Shown one piece after another: positions 1 through 7,566 of a stretch of DNA of 13,939 nt. A program made the translations under genes and the position numbers. Source of the stretch: an uncultured Devosia sp. (lineage in GTDB: Bacteria > Pseudomonadota > Alphaproteobacteria > Rhizobiales > Devosiaceae). Every line of letters begins with the position of its first letter. Position 1 is the first letter of the stretch. The notes beneath the pieces are model-generated. The model was given only the letters and a program-made list of their open reading frames with translations, had not been told where the DNA came from and did not search any database. The stretch spans positions 1-13,939 of the forward strand of contig CAMLKN010000038.1 in assembly GCA_946480655.1 (NCBI GenBank), in the 5' to 3' direction.

Positions 1-1850
1 TTGTAGAGGTTGAACCTCAGGCCGGTGCTGAAGTCCGGGGAGTCGGATTGGAAAGGCATGAAGGGCGCACCGGCGGGTGACACCAGCGCGCAGTCGAGGG
101 GCCACAGCGACAACATGCCGTTGCGGGCGGCCTCGATTGCTTGCAGTTGCCCTCCAGCGCGGCGGACGATGTTGCCGGAGGGGTTCCAGAGGCCCATCTT
201 GCGGAGCATCCAGTGACTGGAGCCGGCGGGGGTGAAGCTAAGGAAGCCGGCCTCCGGCATGCGGTTGGCCGGCTTGTCGTGGAGCGCCAGGGTGAGCTCG
301 ACCCGGTCCGCATCGAGACCACGGATGGCAAAACCGATGCGGACCGGCGCGCCGAGATCGCGGCTGGCTTCGTCCGGCATCCGGGCCCCTGACGCTACGC
401 CGGTGGCGGAGACACCCAGATGGCGGGGCGCAAATGACGCGGTTCGGGCGGTCACTGCCGCTTCGAGGCCAGGCTTGTCGTGGTCCAGGATCGCCCACTC
501 TTCCCGATGCTGCAGGTAGGTGTCGAGGTGCTTCTGCAGTTCGTGCCAGTCATAGCTCTCGTGCCGATAGGCGAAGAGGCTCCCCCCTACCCCCTCGACG
601 GCACGCCCATCGGGGGCCGTGAGCCGCAGGATGTCTCCCGTGTCCGGACCGAGATCTGCCACCCAGCCTGCATCGCGGATCTGCGACCCAGGAACCGGGT
701 CGAGGGCGGTCGTAGCAGGCAAATCGCGCGCGGATGCAAGGCTGGAATCTGCCTGCCGCCGGTCTTCGGGTGGCAAGCAATCCAGCGCGGCCGCAAGATA
801 ATCGCGCTGTTCGGCCCAGGATTGCTCGGCATAGACGAAACGATAGTCATTGTGCCGCGCCCGTTCGAAGTCACGCCGGTCCCAGGCTTTGTCATCCCGC
901 AGGTAGGTCTTGATATCCACACCCCAGGTGTGTTCCGCGACCATGGTGAGCGAGCGCCCAAAGGCCAAGCGTTGCGGCGTGGGGGCCTCCGACCAGCCGT
1001 CGTAGAGGCGTGAGAGGGCTCTGAAGTCGGCCAGCTTGTGCGGGTCGCTGGCCGTGCCATGGATCCAGCTGTCGCCGATCTCCCGCGTCACCACGGGAAA
1101 GGCTTCGCGGCGCGCCCACATTACTGCCCCGAAGGCGTCGAGCGTCGAGGCCTTGATCTGGGCATCCGGTTGTTGGCGCCGCAGGTGTCGGAGGGCTTCA
1201 ACCGTCTGCCCCACGCTTTGCGGGCCGATATTGTCATTGGTATGGGCAAAGCTGAGCCCGACATCGTCGCCGGCCGGAAAGTCGGTGGCACCATAGGAGC
1301 CCTGATACATCACGACGATTTCCTCGCCGCCAGGCGCCTGCCAACGAAAGATCGGCGGCACATCGGGGACGGGACTGGCCGTGTTGACCCCCAGATGCAG
1401 GAAGCGGATGCCCGCCTCGGCCAGAAGCGGCACCATGCCCAAAGTGTGGCCGGGCACATCGGTCATCTTGGCCGCAATGGTCTTTCTGCCGAAGCGCTGA
1501 TCGAGCTCGGCCGCGTAGGACAGGCCCGCCCGGAACAGGGCCGGGCTCATGAGTTCGGTATGGGTGGTGAAGGGCAGGCCATGCCAGGCGATCAAGCCGC
1601 GCTCGATGGCCTGTTCGAGCCGCCTGACCTTTTCAGGGGACTGCGAGTTGAGGTGGTCCCAGATCAGCCAGGCGCCCGTGGTCCAGACAAAGGCCGGTGC
1701 GGCGGGATTTTCCCTGAAGAAGTGCTCGCCGGTGGCGATGGCCTGGGGAATGAACTGGTCATGATATTGCAGCCGGACCCGAGCGGCGTGATCGGTAAAG
1801 CCGATGTCGAGATGCGTCTTGAAGACGAGATGAATGGTTTTGCTGGTCAT
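1..1850 (-). CDS. DUF5054-type, GH38 alpha-mannosidase-like protein (partial, C-terminus missing)
   Basis: Reading the minus strand from the ATG at 1850-1848 gives 616 codons without a stop, running off the left edge, so the C-terminus is missing. Residues 7-20 (HLVFKTHLDIGFTD) contain the HxDxG zinc-binding motif of GH38-type alpha-mannosidases (His13, Asp15). TDVPGHT at 130-136 looks like the nucleophile motif (Asp131), followed by HTNDN at 203-207. This N-terminal pattern is what I associate with Pfam DUF5054, a group related to GH38; the family name is from memory. There is no signal peptide, so it should be cytoplasmic and act on an imported glycoside. The start lies 7 bases after the repressor stop without a clear Shine-Dalgarno, which suggests translational coupling to it. 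Plus-strand ORFs over this stretch are antisense shadows. Specificity cannot be told from the sequence. Confidence 0.85.
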   Translation of the reverse strand, partial: MTSKTIHLVFKTHLDIGFTDHAARVRLQYHDQFIPQAIATGEHFFRENPAAPAFVWTTGAWLIWDHLNSQSPEKVRRLEQAIERGLIAWHGLPFTTHTELMSPALFRAGLSYAAELDQRFGRKTIAAKMTDVPGHTLGMVPLLAEAGIRFLHLGVNTASPVPDVPPIFRWQAPGGEEIVVMYQGSYGATDFPAGDDVGLSFAHTNDNIGPQSVGQTVEALRHLRRQQPDAQIKASTLDAFGAVMWARREAFPVVTREIGDSWIHGTASDPHKLADFRALSRLYDGWSEAPTPQRLAFGRSLTMVAEHTWGVDIKTYLRDDKAWDRRDFERARHNDYRFVYAEQSWAEQRDYLAAALDCLPPEDRRQADSSLASARDLPATTALDPVPGSQIRDAGWVADLGPDTGDILRLTAPDGRAVEGVGGSLFAYRHESYDWHELQKHLDTYLQHREEWAILDHDKPGLEAAVTARTASFAPRHLGVSATGVASGARMPDEASRDLGAPVRIGFAIRGLDADRVELTLALHDKPANRMPEAGFLSFTPAGSSHWMLRKMGLWNPSGNIVRRAGGQLQAIEAARNGMLSLWPLDCALVSPAGAPFMPFQSDSPDFSTGLRFNLY

Positions 1851-1857
1851 GGAGTGG

Positions 1858-2898
1858 TCAGCCGACCGTGCCGCGCACGACGAGTCGCGTGTTGAGGGTT
1901 TCTTCCAGAGTCGGGCCATCGGGATTGTTGAGGCGTCGCAGGATCAGCCGCACCAGCGCCCGCACGCGCTCGTGGAGGTCGAACTTGACCGTGGTCAGGT
2001 TGTAGCTCTTCCAGTGCGACTGTGCGATGTCGTCAAAACCCACGACTTTCACATCCTCAGGCACGCGCAACTTGAGACCGTGGCGCAGCGCGTCCATGGC
2101 GCCGAAGGCACTGACGTCATTGGCGGCAAAGATTGCATCGGCGCCCTCGCCAACCCGGAACAGGTCCAACGTCGACTGATAGGCGGCGTCATAGCCGAAA
2201 TCGCCCGGTATCACCAATGGCGGTCCCATGTCCCGGTCGGCCATGACCCTGCGCAAGGTGCTTTCGCGGGCATGGCTGGCACGGGACTTGTCGAGGCCGG
2301 CCAGATAGGCGATGCGGCGGACGCCATAGCCCTGCAGCAGGGCCACAGCCTGATCAATGCCATCCCGTTGCAGAATGTTCAGCCGGTCGAACATGGGCCC
2401 ACGGTCAGGTGCCGGCGCGTCTCCGTCTATGGGATAGTCGATATAGATCGGCACGGCCCGATCCAGGAACCGAACCAGAGTTGTCGGCTTGACGTTTTCG
2501 ACGAAGGCGATGACGGAGTCGGGGTTGAAGCCACGCATATAGGACAGCAACTGCTCGTCCATCGAATAGTCGGTGCGCGTCTTGAACAGCAGCGTGGCGA
2601 ATCCCTCGGCCTGCAAGGCCGTGGTCAAGGCATCGATCTCCTGGCTTTCCCAGTTGCTGCACACATCGGGCACGATGACGCCGACAAGGTGCGTGCGGCC
2701 ACTGACCAGTGCCCGCGCGGCCCGGTCTGGCGTGTAGTTCAGTTCCTGCGCGATCCGCAGGATCAGTTCTCGCTTCTCCGGTTTGAGCGAGGTGTGAGGA
2801 TTGAAGGCTCGCGAGACAGCCACACGCGACACATTGGCCCGCTCCGCCACCATTTCGGCGGTCGCCCGACCACGCGGCGATCCGGCGTCATCGGCCAT
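1858..2898 (-). CDS. LacI-family transcriptional repressor
   Basis: A 346-residue DNA-binding regulator. Residues 12-45 form the LacI helix-turn-helix (TAEMVAERANVSRVAVSRAF), followed by the hinge helix near 55-68 (NYTPDRAARALVSGR) and a periplasmic-binding-protein-like effector domain beginning LVGVIVPDV at 71. FAANDVSAFGAMDAL and VVGFDDIAQS near the C-terminus are family hallmarks. The reading frame extends upstream to 3000, but the ATG at 2898 is preferred: it has GGGGAGG 8 bases upstream, it puts the HTH at the usual position, and the longer version would run through the operator at 2924-2941. The gene diverges from an ABC sugar importer and is followed by a glycosidase-like gene, so it is probably the local, sugar-released repressor of both. 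The effector is unknown. Confidence 0.95.
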   Translation of the reverse strand: MADDAGSPRGRATAEMVAERANVSRVAVSRAFNPHTSLKPEKRELILRIAQELNYTPDRAARALVSGRTHLVGVIVPDVCSNWESQEIDALTTALQAEGFATLLFKTRTDYSMDEQLLSYMRGFNPDSVIAFVENVKPTTLVRFLDRAVPIYIDYPIDGDAPAPDRGPMFDRLNILQRDGIDQAVALLQGYGVRRIAYLAGLDKSRASHARESTLRRVMADRDMGPPLVIPGDFGYDAAYQSTLDLFRVGEGADAIFAANDVSAFGAMDALRHGLKLRVPEDVKVVGFDDIAQSHWKSYNLTTVKFDLHERVRALVRLILRRLNNPDGPTLEETLNTRLVVRGTVG

Positions 2899-2906
2899 CC
2901 AATCAT

Positions 2907-2913
2907 CCTCCCC
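2907..2913 (-). promoter_or_regulatory. Ribosome binding site that fixes the repressor start
   Basis: GGGGAGG on the minus strand, 8 bases before the ATG at 2898. It is the reason for choosing this start over the upstream in-frame start at 3000, which has the operator inside its reading frame. Confidence 0.75.
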
Positions 2914-2922
2914 GTCCCATAA

Positions 2923-2942
2923 ATTTGAAAACGTGTTCAAAT
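2923..2942. promoter_or_regulatory. Probable LacI-family operator O1 (repressor side)
   Basis: A 20-base near-palindrome centred on the CG at 2932/2933, with 9 of 10 base pairs symmetric. It contains TGAAAACGTGTTCAA (2926-2940), which recurs exactly at 3102-3116. A central CG with A/T-rich arms is the typical form of LacI-family operators. It lies 25 bases upstream of the repressor ATG and downstream of a TTGACA at 2970-2965, a position that fits autorepression. Binding by the adjacent repressor is inferred. Confidence 0.75.
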
Positions 2943-2964
2943 CTGTCGGATTTAAGCCCGGCAT

Positions 2965-2970
2965 TGTCAA
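2965..2970 (-). promoter_or_regulatory. Possible -35 element of the repressor promoter
   Basis: Minus-strand TTGACA, a perfect sigma70 -35 hexamer. No good -10 follows at 16-18 bases: the hexamer at 17 is GACAGA, and the best nearby match is CAGATT at 19. The promoter call is therefore tentative. If it is used, operator O1 lies directly downstream of it, over the -10/start region. Confidence 0.35.
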
Positions 2971-3090
2971 GCTATCGCAGCGCACAGCCCACCGCAACAC
3001 GAAGTCCAGATGTCACGCGAATGTCGTGATAAGCTGCCATCTAGCCAGAACGCTTCTCAGCCTGCACTTTCTCGCCGCGAATTCTCCGCA

Positions 3091-3119
3091 TTGACGAAAA
3101 GTGAAAACGTGTTCAATCT
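3091..3119 (+). promoter_or_regulatory. Probable promoter of the sugar transporter operon
   Basis: TTGACG at 3091-3096 is a good -35 (5 of 6). The -10 is weaker: TTCAAT at 3112-3117 (4 of 6, 15-base spacer) or CAATCT at 3114-3119 (17-base spacer). The operator copy at 3102-3115 fills the spacer, so a bound repressor would block RNA polymerase. The transcript would have a leader of about 75 bases before the ATG at 3201. Confidence 0.5.
3102..3116. promoter_or_regulatory. Probable LacI-family operator O2 (transporter side)
   Basis: Exact repeat of TGAAAACGTGTTCAA found at 2926-2940. The 14-base core 3102-3115 is a palindrome with one mismatched pair, centred on the CG at 3108/3109. Its centre is 176 bp from that of O1, so a bivalent repressor could loop the DNA between them. 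It lies between the -35 and -10 of the transporter promoter. Confidence 0.75.
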
Positions 3120-3200
3120 TGGCAGGCCGGGTACGAGGAGCGATCCGGCCAAAACCGGCTACCGGAGAATTCGGAGCCACCACTTGGGAGGACTTCTACG

Positions 3201-4550
3201 ATGAAGTATCGTATGCGTGCGCTTGCGCTTGGCCTGATCGGCGCTACGGGCGTCGCCATCCCGGCCTTTGCCGTGGACCTCGACGTCACCTGCCGCTGCG
3301 TGATCGGCGGCGTCAACAGCGCCACGGCGCAGTGGATCGAGGAAAGTGTCATCCCCGCTTTCGAGGCGGCCAATCCCGATGTCAACGTGACGCTGAACCA
3401 GTTCGGCGGTGAAGACGCCCAGTTGACCCAGCAGCTGGCGCTCGACTTTTCGACTGGCGCCGGTCCGGACGTGTCGGCTTTCGACGGCTTCCTCATCCCC
3501 TCCTTCGTGGAAGGCGGCCTGCTCAAGTCGCTCGACGAGGTGGCGGGTGCGGAGGTCAATGACTGGTCCGGCTGGGCCGCCCTGTCGGAAGGCTCGCGCG
3601 CGCTCATGGAGTATCAGGGCAAGTATTACGGCATTCCGCTCGGCACCGACGTGCGCATGATCTATACTCGCAAGGACATGCTTGCCGAAGCCGGAATCGA
3701 CGCCGACAACTGGCAGCCGACTTCCTGGGAAGAAATCCTCGAAGCCGCACGCGCCGTGAAGAAGGCCTTCCCCGACAGCTTCCCCATCCAGCTCAATGCC
3801 GGTGTCGCCATGGGCGAAGCCACCACCATGCAGGGCTACTGGCTGGCGCTGCTTGGTACGGGCGAAGCGGTGACCGACGAGAATGGCAAGTTCATCGTCT
3901 CGAGCCAGGGTATCCTGGATACTCTCAACCTCTACAAGACCATCTATGTGGACGAGCAACTTGGCGACCAGCGCGCTCAGCTTCTCGCCGACGGGCGCAA
4001 TCGTTCCTTCGCCAATTTCCGGGATGGCGTGACCGCGCTGCTCCTGGAAGGTGACTATTTCTACCGCTCGGTTACTCCCGAAGGATCGGAATTTGCTGTC
4101 GAGAACCGTGACGAGGTCATGGGCTGGGCCAAAGTCCCTGCCAAGGAACCGGGCGCGGGCATCCGTGGGCAGGATTTCGTGACCATTTCGGGCGGCACGG
4201 GCTTCGTGCTCAACCCCGCTACCGATACGCCGGCCGAGGCCTGGGCTTTTCTCTCCTTCATGAACGAACCGGAACAGCTCGCCGCCTTCCAGAAGCTTCA
4301 GCCGCGCATCACCGCCCGCACCGACGTCGCCATTCCCGACAATCCGTTCCTGACCGAAACCAGCCAGGCGCTGCTGCCGCTGACCACGGCGCGTCCGAAC
4401 GACCCGAACTACAATGCGGTGTCCTCGGAAATCCAGCGCATGACCGAGGCCGTGGTTTCGGGCGAGCTGTCGCCCGAGGACGCCATGGCTCAGTATAAGG
4501 CCGCCGTCATCGCCATCGTTGGCGAAGAGAACACGGTGAGCCTGCTCTAG
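3201..4550 (+). CDS. Sugar ABC transporter, periplasmic solute-binding protein
   Basis: A 449-residue family 1 extracellular solute-binding protein. Residues 1-24 form a Sec signal peptide (MKYRM, a hydrophobic core, then AIPAFA before VDL). There is no lipobox, so the mature protein should be soluble in the periplasm. The mature part shows the family features: IEESVIPAFEAANPDVNVTL early, GPDVSAFDGFLIPSF, KYYGIPLGTDVRMIYTRKDML near 140-160, and GGTGFVLNPATDTPAEAWAFLSFM in the C-terminal lobe. The ATG is supported by GGGAGGA 8 bases upstream. It is the first gene of the operon behind operator O2 and precedes two permeases and an ATPase, as in CUT1 importers of oligosaccharides, polyols or glycerol phosphate. 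Two cysteines close to the mature N-terminus (CRC, residues 30-32) are unusual for the family. The ligand is unknown. Confidence 0.93.
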   Translation: MKYRMRALALGLIGATGVAIPAFAVDLDVTCRCVIGGVNSATAQWIEESVIPAFEAANPDVNVTLNQFGGEDAQLTQQLALDFSTGAGPDVSAFDGFLIPSFVEGGLLKSLDEVAGAEVNDWSGWAALSEGSRALMEYQGKYYGIPLGTDVRMIYTRKDMLAEAGIDADNWQPTSWEEILEAARAVKKAFPDSFPIQLNAGVAMGEATTMQGYWLALLGTGEAVTDENGKFIVSSQGILDTLNLYKTIYVDEQLGDQRAQLLADGRNRSFANFRDGVTALLLEGDYFYRSVTPEGSEFAVENRDEVMGWAKVPAKEPGAGIRGQDFVTISGGTGFVLNPATDTPAEAWAFLSFMNEPEQLAAFQKLQPRITARTDVAIPDNPFLTETSQALLPLTTARPNDPNYNAVSSEIQRMTEAVVSGELSPEDAMAQYKAAVIAIVGEENTVSLL

Positions 4551-4566
4551 CTCCTGCCCAGGGAAG

Positions 4567-4590
4567 CCCGGCCGCCTTCGGGGGGCCGGG
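4567..4590 (+). other. Intercistronic GC hairpin after the binding-protein gene
   Basis: CCCGGCCGCC (4567-4576), loop TTCG, then GGGGGCCGGG (4581-4590): a 10-bp stem with one mismatch and a stable UUCG-type tetraloop. It lies 16 bases after the binding-protein stop and has no U-tract behind it. It is more likely an mRNA-stabilising or partial attenuation hairpin than a full terminator. Such elements raise binding-protein output relative to the permeases in many ABC operons. Confidence 0.6.
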
Positions 4591-4666
4591 TGCTCTGGAC
4601 GGCAAGTGGGCCTCAGTGCGACGCGCATGCAGGCCGTCACGACACACCAGATCGAAGCGGCAAGCC

Positions 4667-5608
4667 ATGACCACCGAGCCCATCGCCATCCAGCCCAAGC
4701 GCAAGGTCCGCAATTTCGCGCTCCTGTCCAACCGGGCGGGGGCTGCCTTCCTGACGCCGGCAGGCATCCTGGTCGCGGTCTTCGTCATCTTCCCCTTCTT
4801 CTGGGTGATCTTCGTTTCCTTCACCAACCGGACGCTTCTTGGCAGGACGGCGCTCAACCCCGAATTCGTGGGGCTAGCCAACTATCTCTCGCTGTTCGAC
4901 CCGGCGACCTTCTTCCAGCGCGGGCAGTTCGGATTTTCGCTGATCCTGACCACGCAGTTCGTGCTGGCTTCGGCCCTGATAGGGCAGGCCTTGCTGGGAC
5001 TGTTGCTGGCCTGGCTGATCCAGACCGTGCCGGCCTGGGTCAAGCGCATCACCGAGACCTTCGTCATCGCCGCCTGGATCCTGCCCGAAGTGGTGATCGG
5101 CTTTGCCTGGTTCGCCTTTCTCGACCGCGATGCGGGCACGCTCAACATGATGCTCAACAGCGTCGGCCTGCCTGACGGCGATTTCCTGCTCGACCAACCC
5201 TTCTGGGTGATCGTGGTGTTCAATACCTGGCGCGGCGCCGCCTTCTCGATGATGCTGTTCAGCTCGGCCTTCTCGTCCATTCCGCCGAGCTATTTCCAGG
5301 CTGCTGACGTGGCCGGCGCCTCGTCATGGCAGAAATTCCGCGACATCGCCGTGCCGCTGATCCGCGGGCATATCGTCACCAACCTGATCCTGATCACCAT
5401 GTGGACCTTCAACACCTTCACGCCGTTCCTCCTGACCAATGGCGGGCCGAGCTACAGGACGGAACTGGTGTCCATCTACAATTACCGCATCGCCTTCCAG
5501 GACTTCCAGTTTGGCAAGGGCGCCGCCGTGGGCGTGATCATGATGCTGATCAACCTGGCATTCGCGCTGATCTACCTCAGCCTCGGGCGCAAGAAGAAGG
5601 TGAGCTGA
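4667..5608 (+). CDS. Sugar ABC transporter permease, MalF/UgpA type
   Basis: A 313-residue inner-membrane protein with about six hydrophobic segments (roughly 28-51, 92-118, 131-151, 178-200, 236-256, 284-306). The cytoplasmic EAA loop that docks on the ATPase is clear at 209-233: YFQAADVAGASSWQKFRDIAVPL, with the conserved G and the I-x-x-P-L end. The start at 4667 (MTTEP) is chosen over an in-frame ATG at 4616, because the extra residues are Arg-rich and resemble no permease N-terminus. Its Shine-Dalgarno is weak. The next permease begins 2 bases after its stop, and the pair would form the heterodimeric channel of the importer. Confidence 0.93.
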   Translation: MTTEPIAIQPKRKVRNFALLSNRAGAAFLTPAGILVAVFVIFPFFWVIFVSFTNRTLLGRTALNPEFVGLANYLSLFDPATFFQRGQFGFSLILTTQFVLASALIGQALLGLLLAWLIQTVPAWVKRITETFVIAAWILPEVVIGFAWFAFLDRDAGTLNMMLNSVGLPDGDFLLDQPFWVIVVFNTWRGAAFSMMLFSSAFSSIPPSYFQAADVAGASSWQKFRDIAVPLIRGHIVTNLILITMWTFNTFTPFLLTNGGPSYRTELVSIYNYRIAFQDFQFGKGAAVGVIMMLINLAFALIYLSLGRKKKVS

Positions 5609-5610
5609 CC

Positions 5611-6441
5611 ATGGGATTTACCCTGCCCGCCTTCTTCGGACGCCTTGCCTTTTCGGCGCTCGCCGCGCTGATCGGTGCCCTTTTCGCGCTGCCGCTGCTC
5701 TGGTTCCTGTTTGCGCCGTTCAACGGAAGAGCGGAACTGGGGCTGGCCGTGCCCGACCCGTGGACGCTCTCCAATTTCATGACCGTGTTCGGCAATTCCT
5801 ATGCCGTGCAGGCGCTGTGGAACAGTTTTATCCAGGCTGCCGGCGGTGTCATCCTGGTCGGTGCCGCGGCCACGCTTGCCGCCTATGCGCTCAGCCGCTC
5901 GTCGATCCCCGGCAAGGGCGCGGTGACCTATATCCTGCTGCTGTTCTCCTCAGTCGTGTCGGGCTCGGCGGCGATGGTGCCGATCTTCCTCATCGTCTCG
6001 GCGGCCGGGCTGATGGACACGCACCTGGCCGTCATCCTCACCTTTGCCGGCGGCCTGCTGCCCACGGCCATGTTCATCCTGCGCGACTTCATCGACTCCA
6101 TTCCCAAGTCCTACGAGGAAAGCGCCATGGTCGCCGGCGCCTCGCCGGTGCAGGCCTTCTTCGACGTCGCCCTGCCCGTCATCCGGCCGGGCATCGTCGT
6201 CATCGTGGTGTGGAGCTTCGTCAACATCTGGGGCTCCTTCCTCATCCCCTTCATCCTCCTGCGCAGCGACGACAACATGCCGGCAGCGGTGGCGATCTAT
6301 TCCTTCTACTCGGAGGCCGGCACGCCGATCGTGACGCTGCTGGCGGCCTATTCGCTCATCTACTCGCTGCCCGTCATCGCGCTCTACCTCTTCGTCAGCT
6401 GGAAGTTCGGCTTCCGGTTCTTTGGCGGCATCAAGGCTTAG
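5611..6441 (+). CDS. Sugar ABC transporter permease, MalG/UgpE type
   Basis: A 276-residue membrane protein with six predicted segments, the first at about 13-35. The EAA loop at 168-193 reads YEESAMVAGASPVQAFFDVALPVIRP. The short N-terminus with one segment before the ABC-2-like core, and the C-terminal end FRFFGGIKA, are typical of MalG-side CUT1 permeases. AAGAAGG just upstream serves as ribosome binding site inside the end of the previous gene. The ATPase gene starts 4 bases after the stop, so the three genes are almost certainly co-translated. Confidence 0.94.
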   Translation: MGFTLPAFFGRLAFSALAALIGALFALPLLWFLFAPFNGRAELGLAVPDPWTLSNFMTVFGNSYAVQALWNSFIQAAGGVILVGAAATLAAYALSRSSIPGKGAVTYILLLFSSVVSGSAAMVPIFLIVSAAGLMDTHLAVILTFAGGLLPTAMFILRDFIDSIPKSYEESAMVAGASPVQAFFDVALPVIRPGIVVIVVWSFVNIWGSFLIPFILLRSDDNMPAAVAIYSFYSEAGTPIVTLLAAYSLIYSLPVIALYLFVSWKFGFRFFGGIKA

Positions 6442-6445
6442 TTTC

Positions 6446-7549
6446 ATGGCATCTGTTGAATTCAGGAACGTCACCAAGAGCTTCGGCGAGTTCACCGCCG
6501 TCGCGGACGTCAATTTCGATATCGGCGATGGCGAGTTCGTCTGCCTGCTCGGTCCCTCGGGTTGTGGCAAGACCACTTCGCTGCGGATGATGGCGGGGCT
6601 CGAGACACCGAGCTCGGGCCAAATCCTGATCGGGGGCGAGGAAGTGACCCACCTCCATCCCAAGGACCGCAACATCGCGATGGTGTTCCAGGACTATGCG
6701 CTCTATCCGCACATGAACCTGGCCGACAACATCGCTTATCCGCTCAAGGTGCGCGGCGAGGCAGTGGACAAGCGCCATGCCCGCGCCAAGGACGTGGCCG
6801 ACGTGCTCAAGATCGGGCACCTGCTCAATCGCCTGCCCAGCCAGATTTCCGGCGGCCAGCAGCAGCGCACGTCGCTCGCCCGCGCGCTGGTCTATCCCGC
6901 CAAGGTCTATCTGTTCGACGAGCCGCTTTCCAATCTCGACGCCAAGCTGCGGCTGGAGGCGCGCGGTTTCCTCAACCACCTCCAGCGCGACATGGGCATG
7001 ACTGCTGTCTATGTCACCCATGACCAGGCCGAAGCCATGGCGCTGGCCACCCGCATTGCCGTGATGGACCAGGGCCGCATCGTGCAGTATGCCTCGCCCA
7101 TCGAGATCTACCGCCGACCTGCCACCACCTTTGTCGCCAATTTCGTCGGCAATCCGCCCATGAATCTGGTCGAGGTCGAAGGCGTCCAGATCGAGGGAAG
7201 GCTCATGCTCAGGGCCGAAGGCCTGATCATGGCGGGTCTTGGCATGACCGATGCGATCGGCAAGGCGCTGGCGACGAGCAGCAAGATGACGCTGGGCGTG
7301 CGCCCGGAACACCTGTCGCTGGCCACACCGGGCGCTGCCAATTCGATCAGCGCACCGCTCTTTGCCAACGAGAATATGGGCCCGGAAAGCCTGGTCACGG
7401 TGGACCGCGGAGAAGGCGCTCGCGTCACCGCCCGAATCTTCACCGACGACCATCTCGACGTGGCCAATCAGGTGTCGCTGGGCTTTTCGATCGAGCACGT
7501 GCACCTGTTCGACAGCCTCGGCAAACGTATCCCGGCGGCAGGGGAGTAG
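6446..7549 (+). CDS. Sugar ABC transporter ATP-binding protein, MalK/UgpC family
   Basis: A 367-residue ATPase. Walker A is GPSGCGKT at 36-43, the Q-loop Gln is at 82 in MVFQDYALYPHM, the signature is SGGQQQR at 135-141, Walker B is VYLFDEP at 154-160, and the switch His is 192 in VTHDQ. Beyond about residue 235 comes the TOBE/OB-fold regulatory domain of the CUT1 group, with GVRPEHL at 284-290. The signature is preceded by Ile (ISGGQ) instead of Leu, a common tolerated change. The start is the ATG at 6446; an in-frame start at 6422 would overlap the permease and add residues before the conserved VEFRNVTKSFG opening. It drives the importer formed by the preceding three genes. Confidence 0.95.
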   Translation: MASVEFRNVTKSFGEFTAVADVNFDIGDGEFVCLLGPSGCGKTTSLRMMAGLETPSSGQILIGGEEVTHLHPKDRNIAMVFQDYALYPHMNLADNIAYPLKVRGEAVDKRHARAKDVADVLKIGHLLNRLPSQISGGQQQRTSLARALVYPAKVYLFDEPLSNLDAKLRLEARGFLNHLQRDMGMTAVYVTHDQAEAMALATRIAVMDQGRIVQYASPIEIYRRPATTFVANFVGNPPMNLVEVEGVQIEGRLMLRAEGLIMAGLGMTDAIGKALATSSKMTLGVRPEHLSLATPGAANSISAPLFANENMGPESLVTVDRGEGARVTARIFTDDHLDVANQVSLGFSIEHVHLFDSLGKRIPAAGE

Positions 7550-7566
7550 CCCTTCAGGCCCAAGCC

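Noticed and set aside
1038..1895. 285-codon plus-strand ORF
   Set aside because: It lies antisense to the glycosidase-like gene and has no recognisable motif. The minus-strand frame here is longer and carries catalytic-type motifs.
1834..2922. 362-codon plus-strand ORF
   Set aside because: It is a shadow of the LacI repressor; its composition is typical of antisense frames in GC-rich DNA, and it has no domain pattern.
2899..3000. 34-residue upstream extension of the LacI repressor
   Set aside because: It would put the operator O1 and the ribosome binding site inside the coding region and place the HTH unusually far from the N-terminus.
3201..3300. Lipoprotein signal on the sugar-binding protein
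   Set aside because: The cysteines at residues 30 and 32 lie beyond the cleavage site and have no lipobox before them; a standard Sec signal peptide fits better.
3159..4640. 493-codon minus-strand ORF
   Set aside because: It covers the binding-protein gene in antisense and would run through its ribosome binding site; its His/Arg/Gly-rich sequence has no family pattern.
6431..7504. 357-codon minus-strand ORF
   Set aside because: It is the antisense shadow of the ATPase gene, which shows every expected ATPase motif.
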